Shown here: piece by piece, positions 8,577-16,440 of the stretch
Numbering within the stretch: position 1 is the stretch's first letter
Layout of the letters: each line of letters starts with the position of its first letter
Assembly (NCBI GenBank): GCA_902495325.1
Contig: CABUWK010000004.1
Location: 23,003 to 87,002, forward strand
From: an uncultured Acidiphilium sp.
Lineage (GTDB): Bacteria > Bacillota > Clostridia > Christensenellales > Borkfalkiaceae
Reading direction: 5' to 3'
DNA: 64,000 bases
Made by a program: the position numbers and the translations under genes
Notes under the pieces: model-generated
The model's database searches: none
Told to the model about the DNA's origin: nothing
Seen by the model: the letters and a program-made list of their open reading frames with translations, nothing else

Positions 8577-9284
8577 ATGTTGGATCGTCAGGAAATCATA
8601 TCCTATTTCAAAAAAGACCCCGTGCATTTCGCGAATGCGGAATACGCATTGAAAAGCGGCGGCGAGGTTTTGTACGCCGAAGAAGACGGGCTTGCCCTGC
8701 GGGTGAAAAAATACGGGATCCCCACCGTTTACGGGTTAAAAAAAGAAAGCGCGGAAAGGATTCTGCGCCTGTTCGGAAAACCGGATATTCTCGTTTGTTC
8801 GTCTGAAGAAGAAGCGCAGATCGCGCTTGCCGTTTTTCCTTACATGAAAACGGCAAAGCCCTGTTATCAGGTCCGGTACGACGGCGTGAAGGAAGACCCT
8901 CTGCCCGTCGGTTTTTCGGTGAAGAAACTTATCCCGGACGAGGAGACGGTGAAGTTTGTGACGGCAACTTATTCTCTGCATTACGGCGAAGCCGCCATAA
9001 GGGAAGTGATCGGGAATCTCGGAATGTACGGCGTGTTTTCCGGCGAAAGGATCGCGGCGTATATCGGCAGGCACGAAGAGGGGTCGGTAGGGCTGCTTGA
9101 AGTGATGCCCGGATTCCGCCGGCACGGGCTTGGCACCTATCTCGTGAAATACATGGCGGCGCGGGTGATTGAGGAAGGGGAGATCGCTTACGCGCAGATC
9201 GTTTCGGATAACGAAAAAAGTTTAAACATGCACCTGAAAATGGGCTTTGTCCCTTCGGAGAAAAAAGTTTACTGGTGTTACTGA
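8577..9284 (+). CDS. GNAT-family N-acetyltransferase
   Basis: About 235 residues from the ATG at 8577; an in-frame TTG at 8520 would lengthen it, and neither start has an ideally spaced ribosome-binding site. The C-terminal half is a GNAT fold: GERIAAYIGRHEEGSVGLLEV is followed by the acetyl-CoA loop PGFRRHGLGTYLVKY and the NEKSLNMHLKMGF motif. The N-terminal half is a less conserved substrate-side domain. Substrate unknown. It follows the ABC exporter by about 60 bp and may share its transcript. Confidence 0.75.
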   Translation: MLDRQEIISYFKKDPVHFANAEYALKSGGEVLYAEEDGLALRVKKYGIPTVYGLKKESAERILRLFGKPDILVCSSEEEAQIALAVFPYMKTAKPCYQVRYDGVKEDPLPVGFSVKKLIPDEETVKFVTATYSLHYGEAAIREVIGNLGMYGVFSGERIAAYIGRHEEGSVGLLEVMPGFRRHGLGTYLVKYMAARVIEEGEIAYAQIVSDNEKSLNMHLKMGFVPSEKKVYWCY

Positions 9285-9291
9285 TCTGTTC

Positions 9292-9747
9292 TTATCTGGC
9301 ATAAGGGGAAGGGTTTTGCCTGACCGAAAACAGGTCAAATATAATTTTTTGATTTTTTATCGCACGGTTCAGCGTTGCCGCGGCACCGTTGCCGGAACGC
9401 CACACGTATGCGATCACGATATCGGCACGGTCTGCCATCCACAGATTTCTTTTGCAAACGGCAAATTTAGGCGGGGAATTTTCGATCGGCGGGTATATGA
9501 TTTCGTCATATCCTTCCGCATCGCGGATACGATCCGGATATGCCGTGATCAGGATCAGTTTTGCGTTCGGATGCGTGCGGCGAAAAACGGAGCAACAGTT
9601 TTTCGCAAAGAAATCGAATTGTCCGTAGCCGCCGAGATAAAATTCACAGGGGGATTCGCCGACGTGTTTTTCCAGAAAGTCGAGAACGGTTGATTTATCT
9701 CCCGGTTTTTCCGAGAAATCGGAGTGCCCGCAAAAGGTTACAATCAT
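9292..9747 (-). CDS. SLOG/DUF1273-like protein
   Basis: A 151-residue protein whose pattern (VTFCGHSDF, FYLGGYGQFD, ILITAYPDR, YDEIIYPP, KRNLWMADRADIVIAYVW) matches the YpsA/DUF1273 branch of the SLOG superfamily, Rossmann-like proteins that are thought to bind nucleotides or nucleotide-derived ligands. The GGYGxFD loop and the C-terminal arginine-asparagine segment are conserved. No partner gene is obvious. Its start codon lies 20 bp past the terminator of the 6S-like RNA, so it may be expressed by readthrough. A second SLOG protein lies at 24758. Confidence 0.65.
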   Translation of the reverse strand: MIVTFCGHSDFSEKPGDKSTVLDFLEKHVGESPCEFYLGGYGQFDFFAKNCCSVFRRTHPNAKLILITAYPDRIRDAEGYDEIIYPPIENSPPKFAVCKRNLWMADRADIVIAYVWRSGNGAAATLNRAIKNQKIIFDLFSVRQNPSPYAR

Positions 9748-9766
9748 AATAGTCTCCTTTCGGGAT

Positions 9767-9952
9767 AAAAAAAGAGCGCGTCCCGAAACGAAACGGCTCC
9801 TTTACAGAATGCGCGTCTCGCCTTAGTGCGACCTAACCAAACGTTCACCTTATTCAGACTACGATTTGTTGCGGACACGAAAACTGCCGTAATTAAGTGT
9901 AGTCTAAAATAAGGGCATTATACCCCGAGGGAAGTTTATTCGGTTAGGTCGC
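9767..9952 (-). ncRNA. ssrS: Structured small RNA, probable 6S RNA
   Basis: On the minus strand an 11-bp closing stem (GCGACCTAACC with GGTTAGGTCGC at 9828-9838 and 9942-9952) surrounds an asymmetric internal bubble. A second stem of about 15 bp (9848-9863 with 9899-9914) and an apical loop follow. The bubble holds GGGGTATAATGCC, a promoter-like sequence. This long rod with a central bubble is the architecture of 6S RNA, which binds the housekeeping RNA polymerase. A hairpin with a CGTTTCG/CGGGACG stem followed by seven T residues ends the transcript. The upstream promoter is near perfect. The 6S identity is inferred from shape, not from a model search. Confidence 0.6.
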
Positions 9953-9958
9953 AGGATA

Positions 9959-9987
9959 ATCTTATCATAAAAACACCGGATTGTCAA
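9959..9987 (-). promoter_or_regulatory. Strong promoter of the 6S-like RNA
   Basis: On the minus strand TTGACA (9982-9987), a 17-bp spacer and TAAGAT (9959-9964) place the transcription start at or next to the outer stem of the RNA (about 9952). Confidence 0.75.
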
Positions 9988-10069
9988 TATAAAAACCGAA
10001 AATTCCCGATCGCGTTTCGTGGAAATCGTTCTCGGGGGTGTTAAATTTCCGATAACGGAAGGAGGAAAA

Positions 10070-12676
10070 ATGGCGGCGACGGAAGAACAACAGGCGGTGA
10101 TCGACGATTTCGATCACAATATCTTATTGCTCGCCCGCGCGGGCACGGGGAAAACCTTCACCATTGCGAACAAGGTGGCGGAAGCGATCCGCCGCGGGTT
10201 CTGCAAAGGGGAAGAGGTTCTGTGCGTAACGTTTACCGTGAAAGCGGCGGAAGAGCTCCGCGAGGATATCGACGCCTGGTGCGGCGAAAAAAGCGGCGCC
10301 GAGGTCTGCACGATCCACAGTTTTTGTTATTCCCTTGTAAAAGCATACGGAAAACTGACGGGAGAATTCCGCGATCCGACCGTTGCCGACGAGGTGGACG
10401 TGGGCGAGATCCTGACCTCTCTTCTGCTCGATCATGCCGAACTCGGGGAGTATGTCATGGCGGACGGTCTTCCTCTTCTTCCCGAACGGCAGCTTGCGAG
10501 GATCGCCACGGCGATCAAGCACGAGCGGGAAGAACTCGGCTTCGGTTATTTCGATCGCGGCGGTTATGCGGAAGCGATTTTTTCCCTGGAAAAAACCAAG
10601 GCTTACGCCGATTTGTTTTCGGTGAAAAAGCGGGGCGTAAAAGTGACGGATTACTCTTTGAGGGAACTGCTGAAAAGAAGCGGCGGAAAGTTTTTCGAAG
10701 AATATGCTTCCGTGCTCCGCGCTTCCGACCTTCTCGATTTCGACGATCTCATTTTCGCCGCGAAGGACTGTCTGAAACGGGAGAGATCGTTTACCGAAAA
10801 ATATAAACTCGTTATCGTGGACGAAATGCAGGACACGAGCATGACGGAATACGAGGTTTTGCGGAATTTCTTTCCGGGAAGCCGCGTTCTCATGTGCGGG
10901 GACGACGCGCAGACCATCTACGGCTGGCGGGGTTCCGCACCCGCTTCCGTCATCGCCGATTTCAGAAAGAATTTCGCCGCCGTGACGAGACGGCTTACGA
11001 AGAACCGGCGTTCCACCCCTCTTCTTTCCTATGCGGGCGCGTATTATCTGAAGCACACCTTTTATCCCGAAGCGGAGATCGGAGAACCGCAGACGGAAGG
11101 GGATAAGATCGAAATCGTGAAGTGCGGAGACGATACCGACGAAGCGGAAGCGATTTTCCGCATCCTGCAAGGGGTTTCCTGCAAACCTTACGAGGTGTGC
11201 GTGATGGCTCGTTCGAACCGTTATCTCGCGGGGCTGTATAAGAAATTTGAGGCGATAAACGGCTTATTGCCCGCCGAATCCCGCCTGCACTTTTTTACGG
11301 CGGACAGCGATTATCAGTTTTATAAAAAGCCCGTGGTAAAAGATTTTCTTTCTTTTCTGCGCATTCTCGTCAATCCGAACGACGCGCCCTCTTTCGAGCG
11401 CGTGGCGGAAAAATATCTGCCGGGGATCGGGCGTCCGAGCCTTCGGGCTTTGCGCGATTACGGAAAACTCGGGCTTTCCGTCTCCTCCTTCCTTCTTCCC
11501 GAAACCTACCGTTTCGGAGATCCGTGGGAAACGCTTCTGAAGGCATACCGCGAAGACAAGATCGTGGTGTACGATCTCGAAACGACGGGGCTCGATCTCG
11601 CTCTCGACGGACCGATCCAGATCTCCGGCGTGAAAACGGGGATAAGCGGAGAAAGAGAGGAATTCAACCGCTTCGTGCTGCCGGAGCGCGAGATCTCCGC
11701 GGCGGCGCTCCGCACGCACGGATACGACCTTGCGGAAATCGGCAAACGGGGCGGCGTGGAGACGGCTGTCGCCTTAAAAGAATTTGCCGCGTTCTCGCAT
11801 GACTGCGTTCTTGTCGGGCATAACAGCGGCGCTTTCGACGACGTGATCCTTCGTCGCGCGGCAAAGGAAAACGGCACGGAACTTTCCGTCCGCGGATTTG
11901 CCGATACGAGGGTGATCTGCTCTCTGTTTCATCCCGATTTTCCCGACTTCCGCCTGTCTACGCTGTGCGAAAAATTCGGGGTGAAAAACGAGCGCGCGCA
12001 CGACGCTTTCGCCGACGTGGAAGCGACGGAAAAGTGCCTGCAAAAGATGATCGTTGCGGATATTCTGGCGACCGGACATGCAAGAAAAAGCGTCGTTAAC
12101 GAACTTCGGGACAGGTTTTCCGATTTTTACGCCGATTACCTGGCGCAGAGGGAAATGCTTGCCCGCGGCGACGTTTCCGCCCTGCTCGGGCATATCGGAA
12201 AAACGTACGCCGTGTTCGACGTCAATTCCCGCGCGGAAGACAGGGAGTCCGCAAGGGATCTGTACCGGGCGATGAAAGGAGAGTTCGGCGAAACCTGCGC
12301 TTTGCCGGAGATCCGCCTTGCCGCCTTTCTCGCGGAAGCTTCTCTGTCGGGCAGCCAGATGGACGTGATGATCAAAAAGCTCGGAAAGATCCCCGTCATC
12401 ACCGTGCATCAGTCGAAGGGATGCGAGTTTTCCGTCGTCGTTCTCGCGGGGATGAACGAGAGCGAATTTCCCTCTTACGCGGCGAGAGCGAGCGGCAACG
12501 AGGACGAAGAAAAACGGGTGTTTTACGTCGCGATTTCCCGCGCGACGAAAAAACTTTTCATTACCTATCCCTCTCTTTATCGCGCGGGGCAGAACGCTTA
12601 TCCGCGCAGTCCGTCCCCCTATCTTTCCCGCCTTCCGGAGAAGTGCGCGGATCGGGTGACGTCCGATGAGATCTGA
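10070..12676 (+). CDS. UvrD/Rep-type helicase with inserted DnaQ-like exonuclease
   Basis: An 868-residue protein from the ATG at 10070, preceded by GGAAGGAGG; an upstream GTG is less likely. Superfamily 1A helicase motifs flank an exonuclease: Walker A ARAGTGKTF near residue 22, VDEMQDTS near 250, then the 3'-5' exonuclease of the DEDDh type at about 497-650 (VVYDLETTGLDL, HNSGAFDD, HDAFADVEAT), then TVHQSKGCEF near 778 and VFYVAISRATK near 816. It would unwind DNA 3' to 5' and trim 3' ends, presumably in repair. Both active sites appear intact. No partner subunit is adjacent. Confidence 0.85.
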   Translation: MAATEEQQAVIDDFDHNILLLARAGTGKTFTIANKVAEAIRRGFCKGEEVLCVTFTVKAAEELREDIDAWCGEKSGAEVCTIHSFCYSLVKAYGKLTGEFRDPTVADEVDVGEILTSLLLDHAELGEYVMADGLPLLPERQLARIATAIKHEREELGFGYFDRGGYAEAIFSLEKTKAYADLFSVKKRGVKVTDYSLRELLKRSGGKFFEEYASVLRASDLLDFDDLIFAAKDCLKRERSFTEKYKLVIVDEMQDTSMTEYEVLRNFFPGSRVLMCGDDAQTIYGWRGSAPASVIADFRKNFAAVTRRLTKNRRSTPLLSYAGAYYLKHTFYPEAEIGEPQTEGDKIEIVKCGDDTDEAEAIFRILQGVSCKPYEVCVMARSNRYLAGLYKKFEAINGLLPAESRLHFFTADSDYQFYKKPVVKDFLSFLRILVNPNDAPSFERVAEKYLPGIGRPSLRALRDYGKLGLSVSSFLLPETYRFGDPWETLLKAYREDKIVVYDLETTGLDLALDGPIQISGVKTGISGEREEFNRFVLPEREISAAALRTHGYDLAEIGKRGGVETAVALKEFAAFSHDCVLVGHNSGAFDDVILRRAAKENGTELSVRGFADTRVICSLFHPDFPDFRLSTLCEKFGVKNERAHDAFADVEATEKCLQKMIVADILATGHARKSVVNELRDRFSDFYADYLAQREMLARGDVSALLGHIGKTYAVFDVNSRAEDRESARDLYRAMKGEFGETCALPEIRLAAFLAEASLSGSQMDVMIKKLGKIPVITVHQSKGCEFSVVVLAGMNESEFPSYAARASGNEDEEKRVFYVAISRATKKLFITYPSLYRAGQNAYPRSPSPYLSRLPEKCADRVTSDEI

Positions 12677-12821
12677 CGAAAAGCCTGCCGGCGAAGGACA
12701 GAAAAATGTTCTGTGCGCCGCCAGGCGAAGGCGAACGTTCCGGTTTCCGGAACGGTTTTTCCGAAAATATCGCCCGAAAACGGAATTTTACCGAAATTTT
12801 GTTATCGGGCTTTTTATTTCG

Positions 12822-12850
12822 TTGTTTTTTTACGCGGAATGTGGTAAAAT
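12822..12850 (+). promoter_or_regulatory. Promoter upstream of asnS
   Basis: TTGTTT (12822-12827), a 17-bp spacer and TAAAAT (12845-12850). The remaining 12677-12966 interval holds no gene; the leader to asnS would be about 110 nt and I see no T-box signature. Confidence 0.5.
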
Positions 12851-12966
12851 GAAAAACGTATTATATAGTCCCGTTTTTCGAGACCTCTTTTCGCGTTTTT
12901 GGTTTTCCGCCCCTGCCGGCGGAGAAAAGGGGTTTTGACAAGGAACGGAATAACGGAGAGAAAATT

Positions 12967-14364
12967 ATGAAAAACAGAACGCTCGTAAAAGACATTTACC
13001 GTTCTCCGGAAACGTTCGGCGGCGCGGAAGTCACCGTCGCGGGGTGGGCGAGGACCATCCGCGATTCCAAAGCGTTCGGCTTTATCGAGCTGAACGACGG
13101 CAGTTATTTCAAAAACGTGCAGGTCGTGTTCGAAAGGGCGAACCTTCCCGAATACGATGAAATCGCGAAACAGAACGTCGGTTGCTCGCTGATCGTAAAG
13201 GGCAAGGTCGTTTTAACGCCCGAGGCGAAACAGCCGTTCGAGATCAAAGCCGGAAAAATCGAGGTGGAAGGTCCGTCTTCTCCCGAGTATCCCTTGCAGA
13301 AAAAGAGACATTCTCTCGAATATCTCCGCGAGATCGCCTATCTCCGCCCGAGAACGAACACGTTCGGCGCGGTGTTCCGCATCCGCAGCGAAGCGGCGTT
13401 TGCCATTCACGAATTCTTCCATTCCCGCGGGTTTGTGTACGTGCACACTCCGCTGATCACGGGGAGCGACTGCGAAGGCGCAGGCGCGATGTTCCAGGTA
13501 ACGACGCTCGATCTCGCAAATCCGCCGAAGGACGATGCGGGCAAGGTCGATTATAAGGAAGATTTCTTCGGAAAGCCCGCTTCTCTCACGGTGTCCGGGC
13601 AGCTTTCGGCGGAAGCTTATGCGCTTGCGTTCGGAAGCGTTTACACCTTCGGTCCCACTTTCCGTGCGGAAAAGAGCAATACCGCCCGTCATGCCGCGGA
13701 ATTCTGGATGATCGAACCGGAAATGGCGTTCACCGATCTTGCCGGCGATATGGACGTGGCGGAAGCCATGGTGAAATCGGTCATCCGCCACGTGATGAAA
13801 ACGTGCGGTCCAGAACTCGAGTTTCTGAATAATTTTGTCGATAAAGGGCTTATCGAAAGGCTTTCGCACGTTGCGGACAGCGATTTCGTGCGGTTGCCCT
13901 ATACCGAGGCGATCAAAATTCTCGAACCGATCAAAGATAAATTCGAATATCCCGTGTTCTGGGGATGCGACCTGCAGAGCGAGCACGAGAGGTATATCAC
14001 GGAAGAGGTGTTCAGAAAGCCCGTCTTCCTCACCGATTATCCCAAGGAGATCAAGGCGTTTTATATGCGTCTGAACGACGACGGGAAAACGGTCGCCGCG
14101 GCGGACCTGCTCGTGCCGGGCATCGGCGAACTGATCGGCGGCAGCCAGAGGGAAGAGCGGTACGACGTTCTTCTTTCCCGCATCAAGGAACTCGGCATGA
14201 AGCCGGAAGATTACGACTGGTATCTGAACCTTCGTAAATTCGGCGGCGTGACGCATGCCGGATTCGGGCTCGGGTTCGAAAGAATGATCATGTACCTTAC
14301 GGGTATCGCCAACATCCGCGACGTGATCCCCTTCCCGAGAACGGTCGGCAATCTCGAATACTGA
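12967..14364 (+). CDS. asnS: Asparaginyl-tRNA synthetase
   Basis: Charges tRNA-Asn with asparagine using ATP. The 465 residues start with the OB-fold anticodon-binding domain (VTVAGWARTIRDSKAFGF). The class II catalytic core has motif 2 around TFRAEKSNTARHAAEFWMIEPE and motif 3 GFGLGFERMIMYLTG near the end. The AsnRS-type lengths and the HAAEFWMIEPE pattern separate it from AspRS. GGAG precedes the ATG. It has its own upstream promoter and lies before plsX by 40 bp. Confidence 0.95.
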   Translation: MKNRTLVKDIYRSPETFGGAEVTVAGWARTIRDSKAFGFIELNDGSYFKNVQVVFERANLPEYDEIAKQNVGCSLIVKGKVVLTPEAKQPFEIKAGKIEVEGPSSPEYPLQKKRHSLEYLREIAYLRPRTNTFGAVFRIRSEAAFAIHEFFHSRGFVYVHTPLITGSDCEGAGAMFQVTTLDLANPPKDDAGKVDYKEDFFGKPASLTVSGQLSAEAYALAFGSVYTFGPTFRAEKSNTARHAAEFWMIEPEMAFTDLAGDMDVAEAMVKSVIRHVMKTCGPELEFLNNFVDKGLIERLSHVADSDFVRLPYTEAIKILEPIKDKFEYPVFWGCDLQSEHERYITEEVFRKPVFLTDYPKEIKAFYMRLNDDGKTVAAADLLVPGIGELIGGSQREERYDVLLSRIKELGMKPEDYDWYLNLRKFGGVTHAGFGLGFERMIMYLTGIANIRDVIPFPRTVGNLEY

Positions 14365-14404
14365 TCCGTTTCCGCGGAAACGGTCCGGAAATGAGGATAA
14401 TTTT

Positions 14405-15424
14405 ATGAAAATCATCGTAGACGCCTACGGCGGCGATTTCGCTCCCGCCGAGGTCGTGAAGGGCGCGGTTGCCGCGCTCGAAGCCAAAGAAGGATTCAAA
14501 GCGGTGCTCGTCGGCAAGGAAGAGGGGATCAGAGAAGCTCTTTCCGCCTGCGGGTATACGGGCGACCGCGTGGAGATCGTGAACGCGCGCGACGTGATCT
14601 CCTGCGAAGAAGCCCCTACCGAAGCCATCCGCAAAAAGCCCGACTCTTCTATCTGCCGCGCCCTTAAGGTCCTGAAGGAAGATCCGGAAGCCGCGGCGTT
14701 CGTGTCCGCCGGGTCGACGGGTGCCGTGCTCACGGGGGCGGTCCTTCTCACAAAGAGGATCGCAGGGGTTTCGAGACCTGCTCTCGCCCCCCTTCTGCCC
14801 ACGGTAAAAGGAACGTCCGTCATGCTGCTCGACAGCGGCGCGAACGTGGACTGCAAGGCGATCAACCTCGTGCAGTTCGCTCTGATGGGCAGTGCCTATA
14901 TGAAAGAAGTGGTCGGGGTGGAAAATCCGAAAGTCGCTCTTCTCTCGAACGGGACGGAAGAGAAAAAGGGTTGCCTTCTGACGCATGAAGTGTTCCCCCT
15001 TCTGAAAGAGAGAACGGATATTAACTTCGTGGGAAACATGGAGGCGAGAGATATTCTTTCCGGCGAATACGACGTCGTCGTGACGGACGGTTTTTACGGA
15101 AATATCGCGTTAAAGAGTACGGAAGGGGCGGTCAACACGCTGTTCACCGTGCTCAAGCGTGAGATCAAAGCCTCGAAAAAGGCTTCGGTCGGAGCCCTTC
15201 TCATGAAAGGCGCATTCCGCAACGTGAAAAACCTGCTCGATTATAACAAGCGCGGCGGCGCGGTCCTTCTCGGTATGGAGAAAACGGTCATCAAGATCCA
15301 CGGCGCGTCCAAAGCGGAACCGGTGAAAAACGCGATCCTGCAAGGGGTGGCGGAAGCGGAAAGCAACCTGAACGAGGTGATCCGGAAAGCCGTTGCGGGC
15401 GGCGGAACGGAGACCGCGGTATGA
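14405..15424 (+). CDS. plsX: Phosphate acyltransferase PlsX
   Basis: Makes acyl-phosphate from acyl-ACP for phospholipid synthesis at the membrane. It has 339 residues with the family's N-terminal MKIIVDAYGGDFAP, the central FVSAGSTGAVLTGAVLL and the C-terminal VVTDGFYGNIALKSTEGA. It opens the compact group plsX-rnc-smc-ftsY. In many Firmicutes fab genes and acpP separate plsX from rnc; here they are absent and the plsX stop overlaps the rnc start by four bases (ATGA). Confidence 0.95.
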   Translation: MKIIVDAYGGDFAPAEVVKGAVAALEAKEGFKAVLVGKEEGIREALSACGYTGDRVEIVNARDVISCEEAPTEAIRKKPDSSICRALKVLKEDPEAAAFVSAGSTGAVLTGAVLLTKRIAGVSRPALAPLLPTVKGTSVMLLDSGANVDCKAINLVQFALMGSAYMKEVVGVENPKVALLSNGTEEKKGCLLTHEVFPLLKERTDINFVGNMEARDILSGEYDVVVTDGFYGNIALKSTEGAVNTLFTVLKREIKASKKASVGALLMKGAFRNVKNLLDYNKRGGAVLLGMEKTVIKIHGASKAEPVKNAILQGVAEAESNLNEVIRKAVAGGGTETAV

Positions 15425-16437
15425 TCTTTTTCATGCAGGAATGCGAGGATAAGATCGGCTATACCTTCCGCGACAAGGAGTTGTTGCGTCTTTGTTTTAC
15501 CCATTCGTCTTATTCGCACGAACACGGCGGCGGAAAGGACAACGAGCGGCTCGAGTTTTTCGGCGATTCCGTGCTCGGCTTTGTCACGGCGGAATATCTG
15601 ATGGCGAAATATCCCGGCGACGACGAAGGCAAGCTTACGGAATACAAGCAGAAACTCGTTTCGCGAAAACCGCTTGCCGAGGCGATCGGAAAAGCGGGGC
15701 TGGGCGAATACATCCTCTTCGGCGAAGGCGAGAGCCGCAACGGCGAAGAACACCACGAAGCGGCGAGGGAAAACCTGTTCGAGGCGATCGTGGCGGGCAT
15801 TTATTACGACGGCGGGCTGGAACCGGCGAAAAAGTTTATTTACGATAAACTGTTTTCCCTTCACGAAAGCGATCCGGGCGGAAAACCCTCGAAAAAGGGC
15901 GGCGCGCCGGACGACCCGAAAAGCCGGTTGCAGGAATACGTGCAGAAAAAGAAACTCGGCGAACTTTTTTACCGCGAAGTTTCCCGCAGCGGTCCCGATC
16001 ACGACCCCGTGTTCGTGATCGCTGCGGAACTCGGCGGAAAGAAGATCGGCGAGGGAAAGGGCAAGAGCAAATCCGAAGCTTCGCGGCAGGCGGCGGAAAA
16101 CGCGCTTTCCGGGTTGAAAAAGAGAAACGCTTCCCCGGAGCCCCCCCTTTTGCGCAGCGTGAAAAAAGGCGGAAAAAAGGAGACGGAAACGCCCCGCGGC
16201 GAAGCCCCCGCGGACAAGCCCGCGCCGAAAAACGGCGGGCGAAGAAACAAAGGGCAGGATAAAACCCGATCCGCACGGGGCGGCAACGCCGCAGGCAAAG
16301 CGGAACATTCAAAAAGACAAAACGGCGCGCCCGGGAAGAAAGAGGGAACGGTTCCGGGCGGCGCGGCGGAAACCGGGCGGAAAAATCCGCGGGGAGAAAA
16401 AAGGATCCCGCGGCAGAAGAAAGCCCGTAAGGAGTAA
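15421..16437 (+). CDS. rnc: Ribonuclease III with a long basic tail
   Basis: Cleaves double-stranded RNA in rRNA processing and mRNA turnover. The catalytic domain carries the signature NERLEFFGDSVL near residue 41 and the second acidic cluster ENLFEAIVAGIYYDGG. The double-stranded RNA-binding domain spans about 155-230 (DPKSRLQEYVQKK ... GKSKSEASRQAAENAL). From about residue 235 to the end at 338 the protein is a low-complexity K/R/G/P/E-rich tail not found in ordinary RNase III, which is about 230 residues long. The tail is probably disordered and RNA-binding. A second ATG four codons in could also be the start. Confidence 0.93.
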   Translation: MIFFMQECEDKIGYTFRDKELLRLCFTHSSYSHEHGGGKDNERLEFFGDSVLGFVTAEYLMAKYPGDDEGKLTEYKQKLVSRKPLAEAIGKAGLGEYILFGEGESRNGEEHHEAARENLFEAIVAGIYYDGGLEPAKKFIYDKLFSLHESDPGGKPSKKGGAPDDPKSRLQEYVQKKKLGELFYREVSRSGPDHDPVFVIAAELGGKKIGEGKGKSKSEASRQAAENALSGLKKRNASPEPPLLRSVKKGGKKETETPRGEAPADKPAPKNGGRRNKGQDKTRSARGGNAAGKAEHSKRQNGAPGKKEGTVPGGAAETGRKNPRGEKRIPRQKKARKE

Positions 16438-16440
16438 CAG

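Noticed and set aside
12850..12966. T-box leader for asnS
   Set aside because: No conserved T-box sequence or specifier hairpin could be recognised in the short leader.
13213..14415. 400-codon minus-strand frame opposite asnS
   Set aside because: A shadow of asnS; codon bias in this genome leaves long antisense frames open.
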